Under the pieces are notes generated by a model. It saw only the letters and a list, made by a program, of their open reading frames with translations. It did not search any database and had not been told where the DNA came from. Source: Pseudomonadota bacterium (GTDB lineage Bacteria > Pseudomonadota > Gammaproteobacteria > UBA1113). From it: a stretch of DNA of 51,449 nt. The DNA is taken from positions 1 through 51,449 of the forward strand of contig JAJXVU010000015.1 in assembly GCA_021781965.1 (NCBI GenBank), read 5' to 3'. Position numbers and translations under genes: made by a program. Of the stretch, positions 25,687-34,897 are shown one piece after another. Position 1 is the first letter of the stretch; each line of letters begins with the position of its first letter.

Positions 25687-27516
25687 ATGTCTACGACTTT
25701 TATAAACAAATTACGCAATATTGCTATTATTGCTCACGTTGATCACGGCAAAACGACCCTAGTCGACAAATTATTACGCCAATCCGGCACTTTATCGACT
25801 CGCGGTGATATAGAAGAACGCATTATGGACAGCAACGATCTAGAAAAAGAGCGTGGTATTACCATTTTAGCCAAAAATACCGCTATTCATTGGCATGATC
25901 ACCATATTAACATCGTAGATACCCCTGGACATGCCGATTTCGGTGGCGAAGTAGAGCGTATTCTGTCTATGGTCGATTCCGTATTGCTATTGGTAGACGC
26001 CGTCGATGGTCCTATGCCACAAACCCGGTTTGTGACGCAAAAGGCCTTTTTACAGGGCTTAAAACCCATTTTGGTTATCAACAAAATAGACCGTGAAGGC
26101 GCTAGACCCGATTGGGCCGTAGACCAAGTCTTTGATTTGTTTGTCAATCTAGGTGCCACCGATGAGCAATTGGATTTTCCTATTGTGTATACTTCAGCCG
26201 TTTTAGGTACGGCTACGTTGGACATAGATAAACCCGGCACAGATTTAACACCTTTATTTCAAACGATTATCGACAAGGTGTCGCCGCCTAAAGTCGATCT
26301 AGACGGTCCTTTTCAAATGCAGATCTCCAGCATAGACTATTCCAGCTATGTAGGGGCTATAGGTATAGGCCGCATCAGTCGAGGGCGGGCGCGCAACAAT
26401 ATGCCGATAACTGTAATCAATGCCGAAGGCGAAAGCCGCAACGGCCGTATTCTGCAGGTCTTTACTCATTTGGGTTTACAACGCGTGGAGACGCAAGAAG
26501 CTTTGGCAGGAGATATAGTTGCCGTAACGGGTCTGGAAAGCTTAGGCATTTCCGACACCTTGTGTGATCCCAATGCAGTTGAAGCATTGCCGCCATTGTC
26601 GGTGGATGAACCTACGGTGACGATGACCTTTTGCGTCAATAATTCGCCTTTTGCAGGCCGTGACGGTAAGTACTTAACCAGCAGACAAATTCGCGAACGT
26701 CTGGCACGCGAATTGATCCACAACGTTGCTTTGCGCGTGGAAGATACCGAGAATCCTGATCGCTTTCGTGTTTCAGGACGAGGCGAATTACATCTATCTA
26801 TTTTAATTGAAAACATGCGCCGTGAAGGTTATGAATTGGGTGTGTCTAGGCCCGAGGTTATAGTCAAAGAAATCAATGGTGAATTGATGGAACCATATGA
26901 AATATTGACAGTAGACGTGGAAGAAACACATCAAGGCACGGTTATGGAAAAATTGGGCTTAAGACGCGGCGATCTGAAAAACATGCATTCCGATGGCAAA
27001 GGACGTGTGCGTTTAGACTATGAAATTCCTACACGCGGTTTAATTGGTTTTCATGGTGAATTTTTAACTATCACTTCAGGTTCAGGCTTGATGTATCACG
27101 TGTTTGATCGTTATGCTCCTATTAAACCTGGAAAGATCTTAGCGCGTAAGAATGGCGTGTTGATTGCCAACGCCAATGGTGTTTCCGTGGGTTATGCTTT
27201 GTGGGGTTTACAAGAGCGTGGCCGTTTGTTCATAGGGCCGCAAGTAGATGTATACGATGGCATGATAGTGGGTATTCATTCTAGAGACAATGATTTAGTG
27301 GTGAATGTATCTAAGACTAAACAATTAACCAACATTCGCGCTTCAGGTACGGACGACGCAATTTTGTTAACACCGCCACAAAAGTTAACTTTAGAACAAG
27401 CGCTAGAGTTTATCAATGACGATGAATTAGTCGAAGTTACCCCAAATCACACGCGTTTGCGTAAGAAACTGTTAAAAGAAACGGATCGTAAACGTCAGAG
27501 TAGGGACGGGACTTAG
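25687..27516 (+). CDS. typA: TypA/BipA, ribosome-associated GTPase
   Basis: The protein is 609 residues, full length for TypA. It is a translational GTPase related to EF-G and LepA that binds ribosomes, helps 50S assembly and is needed under stress and cold. G1 is AHVDHGKTT (16-24), G3 is DTPGHADF and G4 is NKID. Domain 5 and the TypA-specific C-terminal domain follow ([24 protein letters not shown]). A GAGGAG ribosome site lies 13 bases before the ATG. The MITE-like hairpin element is close enough upstream to contain or displace the promoter. Confidence 0.96.
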   Translation: MSTTFINKLRNIAIIAHVDHGKTTLVDKLLRQSGTLSTRGDIEERIMDSNDLEKERGITILAKNTAIHWHDHHINIVDTPGHADFGGEVERILSMVDSVLLLVDAVDGPMPQTRFVTQKAFLQGLKPILVINKIDREGARPDWAVDQVFDLFVNLGATDEQLDFPIVYTSAVLGTATLDIDKPGTDLTPLFQTIIDKVSPPKVDLDGPFQMQISSIDYSSYVGAIGIGRISRGRARNNMPITVINAEGESRNGRILQVFTHLGLQRVETQEALAGDIVAVTGLESLGISDTLCDPNAVEALPPLSVDEPTVTMTFCVNNSPFAGRDGKYLTSRQIRERLARELIHNVALRVEDTENPDRFRVSGRGELHLSILIENMRREGYELGVSRPEVIVKEINGELMEPYEILTVDVEETHQGTVMEKLGLRRGDLKNMHSDGKGRVRLDYEIPTRGLIGFHGEFLTITSGSGLMYHVFDRYAPIKPGKILARKNGVLIANANGVSVGYALWGLQERGRLFIGPQVDVYDGMIVGIHSRDNDLVVNVSKTKQLTNIRASGTDDAILLTPPQKLTLEQALEFINDDELVEVTPNHTRLRKKLLKETDRKRQSRDGT

Positions 27517-27562
27517 GCCTAGTCTGTGAATTCTATATTTTCTAGGTTTGGTTATATTCAGG

Positions 27563-27622
27563 GCTCAATATTATAATCCAATGCTGGCCGGGCCCGGCCA
27601 GCAGGGAGTTATAATATTGAGC
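27563..27622. repeat. 60-bp two-tier dyad downstream of typA
   Basis: GCTCAATATTATAA at 27563-27576 pairs perfectly with its complement at 27609-27622. Inside, a six-by-six-base bulge surrounds a perfect 20-bp palindrome (27583-27602, GCTGGCCGGGCCCGGCCAGC). No T-run follows, so it is not a standard terminator. The rest of the 27517-27809 gap shows no gene. Confidence 0.7.
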
Positions 27623-27809
27623 TCTGGATGTGGCTGAACATAGATGGCACGCAAAATGCATGCCATAGTATAAATAAAAATATACAAACACATAAACCCT
27701 GTGTATAAACGCCTTACCCCACCATTCAGCGCTAAAAAAACATAAAATTCGCAAATTTACAAATTCTTGCCTATATTCTATATAGAGTTATGTAATAAAG
27801 AGTAGACGC

Positions 27810-28760
27810 ATGTATACGTATTATCCGCCACTTAAAGTTAATGAAGTCTATAGCATCCCCGTCAGTGGGGGGCATCAGCTTTATGTTGAGGAATCGGGAA
27901 CCCCTTATGGCATCCCTGCTATCGTTATACACAGTGGCCCAGGCGGGTTTTCTGAAACCTTGCATCGCCGTTTGTTTGATCCAGAGCGTTATCGCATCAT
28001 TTTGTTTGACCAGCGTGGCTGTGGTCAATCGACGCCATTGTCCTGTTTAGAAAACAATACCACTCAAGATTTATTAGCCGATATAGAAACTATACGCAAA
28101 ACCTTGCAAATCGATCGCTGGTTAGTGGCCGGCGGCGGCTGGGGTAGTTTGTTGGCTTTGTTATATGCCGAAAAGCATCCGCAACGAGTACGTGCTTTAT
28201 TGTTGTGGAGTATATTCTTAGGCCGTAAGGAAGATATCAATTGGTTTTTCGGTGATGGCACCCGTCTTATTTTTCCCGATTATTGGGAATCCTTTGTAGC
28301 ACCAATCCCAGAAAACGAGCGTAGCGATCTGTTGAACGCATATTATACGCGCTTAACGGGTAATGATGACTTAGTGCGCCGTGTTGCTGCTAAAGCTTGG
28401 GCATCGTGGGAAGGGCGCGCAACCACTTTAGAGCCACAACAAAAACGTATAGACCATTTTACTGACCCTCCACATGCCAACTCTTTAGCACGCATCAGTT
28501 GCCATTACTTTAGACAAAATTGTTTTTTAAAAGACAATGAAGTTTTGGGGAATGCTAAGGCTTTAGCGGATATTCCTGGAACCATTATACATGGCCGTTA
28601 TGATATGGTATGTTTATTGGGAAATGCCTGGGAACTACATAATGCTTGGCCGAAATCTAAGCTAAAAATTATTCGTGATGCGGGCCATGCTATTACGGAG
28701 GTTCCTATTATTGACGCGATGGTACATAGCACCAATGAATTGGCAGATATGACACCTTAA
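27810..28760 (+). CDS. proline-iminopeptidase homologue without the nucleophile serine
   Basis: This 316-residue alpha/beta-hydrolase clearly belongs to the proline iminopeptidase group: HSGPGG oxyanion region, LFDQRGCGQSTP, and LLWSIFLGRKEDINWFF. Active members have GGSWGS, the serine attacking N-terminal prolyl bonds. Here the codons read GGC GGC GGC TGG GGT, giving G108-G109-G110-W111-G112, so the serine is glycine. The aspartate (HGRYDMVC) and histidine (DAGHAI) of the triad remain. One A-to-G change from AGC would explain it. The protein is otherwise full length and undamaged, so it may have a non-catalytic role or be newly inactivated. A sequencing error is possible. Confidence 0.85.
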   Translation: MYTYYPPLKVNEVYSIPVSGGHQLYVEESGTPYGIPAIVIHSGPGGFSETLHRRLFDPERYRIILFDQRGCGQSTPLSCLENNTTQDLLADIETIRKTLQIDRWLVAGGGWGSLLALLYAEKHPQRVRALLLWSIFLGRKEDINWFFGDGTRLIFPDYWESFVAPIPENERSDLLNAYYTRLTGNDDLVRRVAAKAWASWEGRATTLEPQQKRIDHFTDPPHANSLARISCHYFRQNCFLKDNEVLGNAKALADIPGTIIHGRYDMVCLLGNAWELHNAWPKSKLKIIRDAGHAITEVPIIDAMVHSTNELADMTP

Positions 28761-28801
28761 GAGAGAATTTATTTTAAAAAAGTTTTGAATATGGGTTGAA
28801 T

Positions 28802-29074
28802 ATGAGCAAAGTATGTAAACAATACAAAATTACAGGGAAAGTTCAAGGGGTTTTTTATCGGCGGGGTGCGCAGCAAAAAGCGTGGGAGCTGGGGTTGACT
28901 GGACGGGTTTTAAATGTAGGAGATGGTTCGGTTGAAGTGGTTGCTTGTGGAGACATGGAGCATTTAGAGCAGCTAGAAGAGTGGCTATGGGAAGGACCAC
29001 CACGTGCGCAGGTAGAGGATGTGGAATCGTGGGATGTGCCTTTTAAACATTTCACAGACTTTTTGATTGGTTAA
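28802..29074 (+). CDS. acylphosphatase
   Basis: This 90-residue cytosolic enzyme hydrolyses acyl phosphates such as carbamoyl or 1,3-bisphosphoglyceryl phosphate. The active-site block is GKVQGVFYRRG with catalytic R20, and the conserved asparagine is N38 in GRVLNVGDGSVEV. The ATG at 28802 is preferred over a TTG six bases earlier. It lies 41 bp after the iminopeptidase-like gene and 21 bp before a metallo-hydrolase gene, so it is probably part of a small operon. Confidence 0.9.
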   Translation: MSKVCKQYKITGKVQGVFYRRGAQQKAWELGLTGRVLNVGDGSVEVVACGDMEHLEQLEEWLWEGPPRAQVEDVESWDVPFKHFTDFLIG

Positions 29075-29095
29075 CAATTGCGGGGTTTTGAAGGG

Positions 29096-29863
29096 ATGAA
29101 ACTCATTTTTTTAGGTTCGGGGTCAGCATTTACAGTGAATAGTGGTAACTATCACTCTAATATGCTGCTGATCGATGATAGCGATTGCAAATTACTGATT
29201 GATTGTGGCTCCGATGTACGCTTGTCTCTAGCAGAGCTAGGGATGGGTTATAAAGATATACACGATGTTTATGTGAGTCACTTGCATGCAGATCACGCGG
29301 GCGGTTTGGAATGGTTGGGCTTTACTACTTATTTTGACCCCAGTTGCCATAGACCGAAATTATACATACATCATTCTTTACAAGTACCTTTATGGGAAAA
29401 AGTATTATCGGGTGGTATGACTTCTTTACAAGGCAGTATTGCTGATTTAAGCACGTATTTCAAAGTGCATCTTATCAATGATAACGAACCGTTCAAATGG
29501 AACAAACTGACTTTGCAAACGGTGCAAACCGTACACGTGATGAATGGTTTTAAAATTCTACCCAGCTTTGGTTTGATTTTTACGGCGAATGGTACGAAGG
29601 TATTTATTACAACCGACACGCAATTTGCGCCTACACAGATTTGTGATTTCTATGAATGGGCCGATCTTATCTTTCAAGATTGTGAAACAACCCAAGTCGC
29701 GAGTGGCGTGCATGCCAGTTATTCCGAACTATTAAGCTTGTCTCCTGAGATTCGCAATAAGATGTGGCTATATCACTATAACCCAGGGCCATTACCTGAA
29801 GCCAAAATCGATGGATTCAAAGGTTTCGTGGTGAAGGGGCAAACTTTTAATTTTGATCTTTAA
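29096..29863 (+). CDS. metallo-beta-lactamase-fold hydrolase, RNase Z/phosphodiesterase-like
   Basis: The protein is 255 residues from the ATG at 29096. The dinuclear zinc motif HLHADH is H62-H64-D66-H67 in YVSHLHADHAGGLEW. The N-terminus MKLIFLGSGSAF and later HVMNG, TTDTQFAP and LYHYNPGP resemble the RNase Z/cyclic-phosphodiesterase branch of the superfamily. No exosite arm typical of true RNase Z is evident. The substrate may be a phosphodiester but is not determined. An in-frame TTG at 29078 is a less likely start. Confidence 0.8.
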   Translation: MKLIFLGSGSAFTVNSGNYHSNMLLIDDSDCKLLIDCGSDVRLSLAELGMGYKDIHDVYVSHLHADHAGGLEWLGFTTYFDPSCHRPKLYIHHSLQVPLWEKVLSGGMTSLQGSIADLSTYFKVHLINDNEPFKWNKLTLQTVQTVHVMNGFKILPSFGLIFTANGTKVFITTDTQFAPTQICDFYEWADLIFQDCETTQVASGVHASYSELLSLSPEIRNKMWLYHYNPGPLPEAKIDGFKGFVVKGQTFNFDL

Positions 29864-29874
29864 CTCTGAATCCA

Positions 29875-29932
29875 TCCGCTCCCTAACGGTCGCGGCTCGG
29901 AAATCATTCCCGCTCCCTGACGGTCGCGGCTC
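29875..29932 (-). repeat. two palindromic repeats abutting the htpX stop codon
   Basis: Copies in reverse orientation lie at 29875-29900 and 29909-29932. The second ends on the first base of the htpX stop triplet (29932-29934). They fill the convergent gap between the metallo-hydrolase gene and htpX. Confidence 0.75.
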
Positions 29933-30825
29933 TAACCCATTTTTTCCAACGCTTCAATCCTTGCTTCCAACGGCGGATGACTTGCAAACCATTTGCCAAA
30001 ACGGCTTTGATGAGAAATCTTAAATGCCGCCATCGATGGTACGCGATTGTCTTCCGGTGTTTTGGCTGTTAACTGTTGCAAACGTTGCAGGGCCGCTATC
30101 ATGCTGGCTTTATTCACCAAACGCACTGAACCGGCATCGGCTCTGAACTCGCGTCTGCGTGAATAGGCCAAGACGATTAAGCTTGCCAAAATACCAAATA
30201 CAATTTCAAACACCATACTGATGAGCCAATAAGCCATCATACTGATGCCGCCGCCTTCTTCGTCTTTTTGTAGCACTTGCGCAATGGCAAAAGCGACGAT
30301 GCGCGCGAAGAAGATCACAAAAGTATTCAACACACCTTGTAACAGAGTCATCGTTACCATGTCGCCATTGGCAATATGAGAAATTTCATGGCCCAAGACA
30401 CCATCCAATTCTTGTTGAGTCATATTTTGCAACAAGCCAGTGGACACGGCTACTAAGGATTTATTCCTATTCCAACCGGTGGCAAAAGCATTGGGCTCGG
30501 GACTATCGTAAATACCGATCTCAGGCATGCCGATGCCGGCTCTTTGTGCCAAATTTTGCACAGTGGTAAATAATATTCTTTCATAGTTGTTGCTGGGACT
30601 TTGGATGCGTTTGACGCCATAGCCGTAAATAGCGATGGTTTTCGACAAGAGCAGCGAAATAATCGCTCCTGCAAACCCAAAAATAAGCGCAAAGATGAAC
30701 AAAGACTGATAATTCAAACCTTTCTGCGTTAAATAAGGTGTTACCCCCAATAAGTTTAAAATGAACGAAGCCACCACGATGACAGCCAAGTTAGTTAATA
30801 AAAACAAAATAATACGTTTGCCCAT
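29932..30825 (-). CDS. htpX: HtpX, membrane zinc metalloprotease
   Basis: This 297-residue inner-membrane M48 protease takes part in quality control of membrane proteins together with FtsH. There are two N-terminal membrane helices, the zinc motif HEISH (H146-E147-H150 in LGHEISHIANGD), two more helices near 160-225, and the third ligand in the REFRADAGS segment. Length is normal for HtpX. The ATG has CAGGAG seven bases upstream. A TATAAT at 30864-30859 on the minus strand is a candidate -10 box; no clear sigma32 site was seen. Confidence 0.94.
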   Translation of the reverse strand: MGKRIILFLLTNLAVIVVASFILNLLGVTPYLTQKGLNYQSLFIFALIFGFAGAIISLLLSKTIAIYGYGVKRIQSPSNNYERILFTTVQNLAQRAGIGMPEIGIYDSPEPNAFATGWNRNKSLVAVSTGLLQNMTQQELDGVLGHEISHIANGDMVTMTLLQGVLNTFVIFFARIVAFAIAQVLQKDEEGGGISMMAYWLISMVFEIVFGILASLIVLAYSRRREFRADAGSVRLVNKASMIAALQRLQQLTAKTPEDNRVPSMAAFKISHQSRFGKWFASHPPLEARIEALEKMG

Positions 30826-30892
30826 GATAACTCCTGAAATGAATTATTGAATGACAGGATTATAGCAAAAAATGACGGGGTGATCATTAAGG

Positions 30893-30921
30893 AAAAATCC
30901 CTGGCGCTGGATGCGCCAGGG
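30893..30921 (-). terminator. intrinsic terminator after the U-box gene
   Basis: A perfect 9-bp GC-rich stem (CCCTGGCGC at 30899-30907, GCGCCAGGG at 30913-30921) with a five-base loop is followed on the minus strand by ATTTTTCC. On the plus strand it is followed by TATTTTT, so it could act in both directions. It separates the U-box gene from htpX. Confidence 0.8.
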
Positions 30922-30939
30922 GTATTTTTAGACTAGGGA

Positions 30940-32523
30940 TTATCTGCCGTTGCTCATTCCCATACGCGGGGCGTTTTGAGCCTGCGGTTCTTCGGCCCAC
31001 TCGCCACGCAGTTTATCAATAATCCAGGAATGCTGAGGTTTATTGAGAATAGCGTTAAGCCTATCAGACGAAAAAATAAGTTCTACCTCTTTCTTAGAAA
31101 ACATTCGCGCGCTCTCCTGACCAGACAACTTACCTCTAAGCGCTATTGCCAGTGTTACTCTAGCCACATCGTCCTCTGAAGGACCCCATAGAGCGGATTT
31201 ATTAGCAAGGTCTTTTTGACTAACATAGGAATCTAGCTCTACTTGTACCTCTGCACTCAACTGGATTAAAGCGTCGGCTGCGGCATGATGCCCCTTATTT
31301 GCAGCGAGAGCGCGTTGATAGCAGCTGTAAGCACTTCCGCGGTTATACCGCTCTTCATAGTACAGACCTAACTTATACTGTGCTCCTGCATGTGTTGCGC
31401 CAGCGCGTAAATACCATTTATGGCTTGTGTTCATGTTTACAGGAGCGAAGTAGATGACTCGCCCATCTATAGTAATATTGCCATAACGATATTGTTTTTT
31501 ATCGTGAATTTGGCCCATGCGATAGGCTGCGTCTGTATGTCCGAACGATGCTGCTTGAGTATACCAATGTTGGATATAGAGAGGTCTATCATTACTATTT
31601 TGGACCCAAATCTTTTCATCCTCATACATTTGGGCAAGCGCATAACAGGCTTCTGGTGATTTTTGCTTTGCTGCCTCTTCAAAACAGCGTTGTGCTGAAG
31701 AAAAGTCACCTGTATCTCGATGTTTACATCCTTCACTGTATAGAGTAGCCGGGTCTTTTTTTATAGAGGAAGATTGCTTACTCTGATTGAAGAAAGAGGA
31801 TTGTGATGCTACGAATGAACTATTTAGGGCAAGCTTTTCATTCATGCGTGCTAGTGCATTCTGTGCTGGAAAATATCTTTTCTCTGCAGATCTTGTAAGA
31901 TAATTATAAGCTACACTAGAATCACGTAAAACACCGTGGCCACTCCCATACATGTGATACAAAAAATATTGTGCTGCTGCGTCGCCTTTTTTTCCTTCTT
32001 CCATAATTAAAGCATACAGTCTTCTGGCTTCTACTGGGTTTGTATTTTCATCTTGCGCACGAGCATACCAGGCTTCTGGATGTTGTTGTTCTTTATCGTC
32101 GAGCAGAGCGTGCGGCGGCGCAGAAGTTTTTGGTTTTTCGAATCGCGCGACAGTAGCACCGTAACTACTGGAACTGCTACTAGAACTCGAGGATTGGCTA
32201 CGATTATTTTGCTGAGAAAGTGCTTTCTTAAGCCCCTCTAATTTTCGAGTGATCATGCTTTTTAGAGACCAATTTGGAGCTAATTCCTTATGTTGTAGAA
32301 TCTCCCCGGTGACAGGATTGGTATTATGATTAGAAAGCCATTGTGCTATACCCTCTCTGTTAAAGGTGTGCCCCGTCGCAACACTCACCGGATCTCGCAT
32401 AATCTCTCCACTAATGGGGCAGATTATTTCTGGATTATCTTCTATAAGAGTGTCAAGTGCCTTAGAATCAAGCGCTTCTATCTCGGTTATAAGTGTATCT
32501 ATTGAGTTGGGATTCGCGGCCAT
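30940..32523 (-). CDS. U-box protein with Sel1-like repeats, candidate ubiquitin-ligase effector
   Basis: The protein is 527 residues. Residues about 31-100 form a U-box: IICPISGEIMRDPVSVATGHTFNREGI, then WLSNH and NPVTGE, ending LKSMITRKLE. U-boxes recruit charged E2 enzymes, and bacteria have no ubiquitin, so a target inside a eukaryotic host is implied; LubX of Legionella is the known precedent. A serine-rich linker (about 108-121) is followed by Sel1/TPR-like helical repeats (about 150-400), for example GDAAAQYFLYHMYGSGHGV and SPEACYALAQMYEDE, which would bind substrates. No secretion signal can be proved. A -10 box and a PmrA-like direct repeat lie upstream, and a strong terminator follows. 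Confidence 0.88.
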   Translation of the reverse strand: MAANPNSIDTLITEIEALDSKALDTLIEDNPEIICPISGEIMRDPVSVATGHTFNREGIAQWLSNHNTNPVTGEILQHKELAPNWSLKSMITRKLEGLKKALSQQNNRSQSSSSSSSSSSYGATVARFEKPKTSAPPHALLDDKEQQHPEAWYARAQDENTNPVEARRLYALIMEEGKKGDAAAQYFLYHMYGSGHGVLRDSSVAYNYLTRSAEKRYFPAQNALARMNEKLALNSSFVASQSSFFNQSKQSSSIKKDPATLYSEGCKHRDTGDFSSAQRCFEEAAKQKSPEACYALAQMYEDEKIWVQNSNDRPLYIQHWYTQAASFGHTDAAYRMGQIHDKKQYRYGNITIDGRVIYFAPVNMNTSHKWYLRAGATHAGAQYKLGLYYEERYNRGSAYSCYQRALAANKGHHAAADALIQLSAEVQVELDSYVSQKDLANKSALWGPSEDDVARVTLAIALRGKLSGQESARMFSKKEVELIFSSDRLNAILNKPQHSWIIDKLRGEWAEEPQAQNAPRMGMSNGR

Positions 32524-32618
32524 AATTTACCTCGTATTTATTTTGATAATATTAAAGTTTCTTTGATTCTAATCTGACGATATCCAGAAGACATTTTTCC
32601 GGCGTAGAATTATGTGCA

Positions 32619-32651
32619 ATTATAGCGCGAAAACATTAAGGAAATATTAAA
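32619..32651 (-). promoter_or_regulatory. promoter with PmrA-like direct repeat upstream of the U-box gene
   Basis: On the minus strand TTTAAT (32651-32646), five bases, CTTAAT (32640-32635) match the 11-bp-spaced YTTAAK direct repeat remembered for PmrA/BasR. A perfect TATAAT follows at 32624-32619. The repeat overlaps where a -35 box would lie, 10 bp from the -10. Regulator identity is inferred. Confidence 0.45.
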
Positions 32652-32764
32652 AGCCTCCTGGTTTGACCGTTAAATAATCAATGTGTCTATATTTCAAGCT
32701 TTTCCCTCATAAAACTCCTTTGTTTCATCTACCCACATACATAAAAAGAATTTCCCTAAAACTA

Positions 32765-32793
32765 TTGACCTAGACCTCAAAATGCCGTATTTT
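32765..32793 (+). promoter_or_regulatory. sigma70-type promoter of potABCD
   Basis: TTGACC and TATTTT are separated by 17 bp, 160-190 bp before the potA start. The predicted leader is about 155 bases and contains the hairpin at 32823-32859. The stretch 32652-32764 shows nothing else. Confidence 0.5.
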
Positions 32794-32822
32794 GCATGGA
32801 CTGCATGAGCGCCATAAGCGTT

Positions 32823-32859
32823 CCTTTTGGCTTAATCCCGATGGATTGGGCGCAAAAGG
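32823..32859 (+). promoter_or_regulatory. nested hairpin in the potABCD leader
   Basis: CCTTTTG (32823-32829) pairs with CAAAAGG (32853-32859), and inside it AATCC pairs with GGATT around loop CGAT. It could be a cis-acting RNA element or simply a stable leader. No known riboswitch class was recognised. Confidence 0.4.
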
Positions 32860-32955
32860 GGTCTTGTTTCGCTGTAAAATCCTCGGCTATGGCCCAAGAT
32901 CGGTGTTCTAGTGCAGAAAGTCATTCTTTTTTTATACTTTATTTAAGGGTGAGCC

Positions 32956-34056
32956 ATGGCTGAAAAGAACATTATTGAGATCCGCGGTATTTTTAAATCA
33001 TATGGCGGACAACAGATCTTACAAAACATTAACCTTAATGTTAAAGATGGTGAATTTTTAACCTTATTAGGACCTTCCGGCTGCGGTAAGACAACCTTAT
33101 TGCGCTTGTTGGCGGGTTTAGAGAAACCTACTTCAGGTCAAATTCTAATCAACGGTAAAGACGCCAAAGACATGACGCCCCAAGAACGACATGTCAACAC
33201 CGTATTTCAAAGCTATGCCTTATTCCCTCATATGACTGTCTTCGACAATGTAGCTTTTGGCTTGCGTTGCGATGGGGTAACAGAAGTGGAAATAGAACGA
33301 CGCGTCAACGAAATGTTGCGCATGGTGCGCCTGTCTGGTTATGAACAGCGTAAACCGAGTGAATTAAGCGGCGGCCAACAACAACGTGTGGCTATAGCCA
33401 GAGCGGTAGTCAAAGAGCCTATAGTGTTGTTACTGGATGAGCCCTTGAGTTCTTTGGATTATCGCTTGCGCAAAAATATGCAAATTGAATTAAAACAATT
33501 GCAACGTAAGCTAGGTATTGCTTTCGTTTTTGTGACGCACGATCAAGAAGAAGCGTTATCTATGTCGGACAGCATCGTAGTGATGCAACAAGGAAATGTA
33601 GTACAGCAAGGTACACCACGCGATATTTACGAAACGCCTAAAAATATTTCCGTGGCAACCTTTATAGGCGAGAGTAACATTTTTGATGTCGTAATCGACG
33701 ATGCCAATGATAAAACCATCAAAGTCACTGTGCAAGATATTCAATATGAATTGGAAAATGATGGTCAATTTAAACGCGGCGATAAAATTCATTTACTGAT
33801 TAGACCAGAAGATACGCGCGTCTATCATCGTTCTGAAATAGACGATATCAAAATGATGTTCCCTGCTGTAGTCAATGAAGTCATTTACAAAGGCACCACG
33901 GTTGATTTAATCATTAAATTACCCGACGGCAAACTATTATCCGTTACCGAGTTTTTTGACGAAGACAATGGCGAAGATGTCACCTACGTCATAGGCGAAT
34001 CTGTATGGGTCAATTGGCCTATAGGTTGGGAGGTGGTACTGCCTTATGAGGAATAA
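32956..34056 (+). CDS. potA: PotA, polyamine ABC transporter ATPase
   Basis: The 366-residue ATPase powers spermidine/putrescine uptake. Walker A is GPSGCGKT (39-46), the signature LSGGQQQRV starts at 136, and Walker B ends LLLDEP with D160-E161. A C-terminal TOBE-type regulatory domain follows (about 240-360), as in PotA. It overlaps potB by 11 bp, and potB overlaps potC, so the four subunits are made from one message. Confidence 0.94.
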   Translation: MAEKNIIEIRGIFKSYGGQQILQNINLNVKDGEFLTLLGPSGCGKTTLLRLLAGLEKPTSGQILINGKDAKDMTPQERHVNTVFQSYALFPHMTVFDNVAFGLRCDGVTEVEIERRVNEMLRMVRLSGYEQRKPSELSGGQQQRVAIARAVVKEPIVLLLDEPLSSLDYRLRKNMQIELKQLQRKLGIAFVFVTHDQEEALSMSDSIVVMQQGNVVQQGTPRDIYETPKNISVATFIGESNIFDVVIDDANDKTIKVTVQDIQYELENDGQFKRGDKIHLLIRPEDTRVYHRSEIDDIKMMFPAVVNEVIYKGTTVDLIIKLPDGKLLSVTEFFDEDNGEDVTYVIGESVWVNWPIGWEVVLPYEE

Positions 34057-34897
34057 GTTTCAATATTTTTCGGTAGGCTTGATTACAACTTGGCTGTGCA
34101 TTTTTGGCTTATTGTCTTTTTTAGTCATGGTGGTGATGAGTTTTCTGCAACATGATCCAGACCATATCGCTTTATGGCATTTTACCTTGCAAAATTACGA
34201 GGATTTATTCGATCCTATTTTCTTTAAAATATTTATCAAATCTTTTTACATCGCTTTTATGGTCACGGCGGCGTGTTTGCTGTTGGGCTATCCTTTTGCC
34301 TATATTATCTCTAGATTACCGGAAAGATTACAGAATACCGCGTTATTATTATTGTTACTACCATTCTGGACCAGCTCAGTGGTACGCACTTATGCCATGA
34401 TGAGCCTATTGAAAACAAAAGGTTTGTTAAATACCGCCTTGTTGTCCCTGGGTTTAATTCACGAACCCTTACAGATTTTATTTACCAACACGGCCGTGGC
34501 TATAGGGTTAATTTACAATTTATTGCCTTTTATGATTTTACCGATTTATGTGAATCTAGAGCGGTTTGATATTTCTTTAATCGAAGCGGCTAAAGATCTA
34601 GGCGCAAAATACACAACTATTTTTCGTAAAGTCATTATTCCTCTCAGCATACCCGGCATTGTGGGCGGTTGTACTTTAGTTTTTCTACCCGCTATGACCT
34701 TATTTTTTATCTCCGATCTATTAGGGGGTGCTAAGGCATTGTTATTGGGTAATTTAATTGAAGATCAATTCTTAATGGCCAATAACTGGCCGCGCGGCGC
34801 TGCTACCAGTGTACTGTTGACGGTGATTATGGCCATAGGCTTGCTCATTTATTGGTTCAAGAGTAACAAGAGGATCAATTATGATGCGGCCATTTAG
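34046..34897 (+). CDS. potB: PotB, polyamine ABC transporter permease
   Basis: The 283-residue permease has six membrane segments. The cytoplasmic EAA loop that docks on PotA is visible as SLIEAAKDLGAKYTTIFRKV, with PLSIPGI following. With PotC it forms the membrane channel for spermidine or putrescine. Both ends overlap the neighbouring pot genes. Confidence 0.92.
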   Translation: MRNKFQYFSVGLITTWLCIFGLLSFLVMVVMSFLQHDPDHIALWHFTLQNYEDLFDPIFFKIFIKSFYIAFMVTAACLLLGYPFAYIISRLPERLQNTALLLLLLPFWTSSVVRTYAMMSLLKTKGLLNTALLSLGLIHEPLQILFTNTAVAIGLIYNLLPFMILPIYVNLERFDISLIEAAKDLGAKYTTIFRKVIIPLSIPGIVGGCTLVFLPAMTLFFISDLLGGAKALLLGNLIEDQFLMANNWPRGAATSVLLTVIMAIGLLIYWFKSNKRINYDAAI

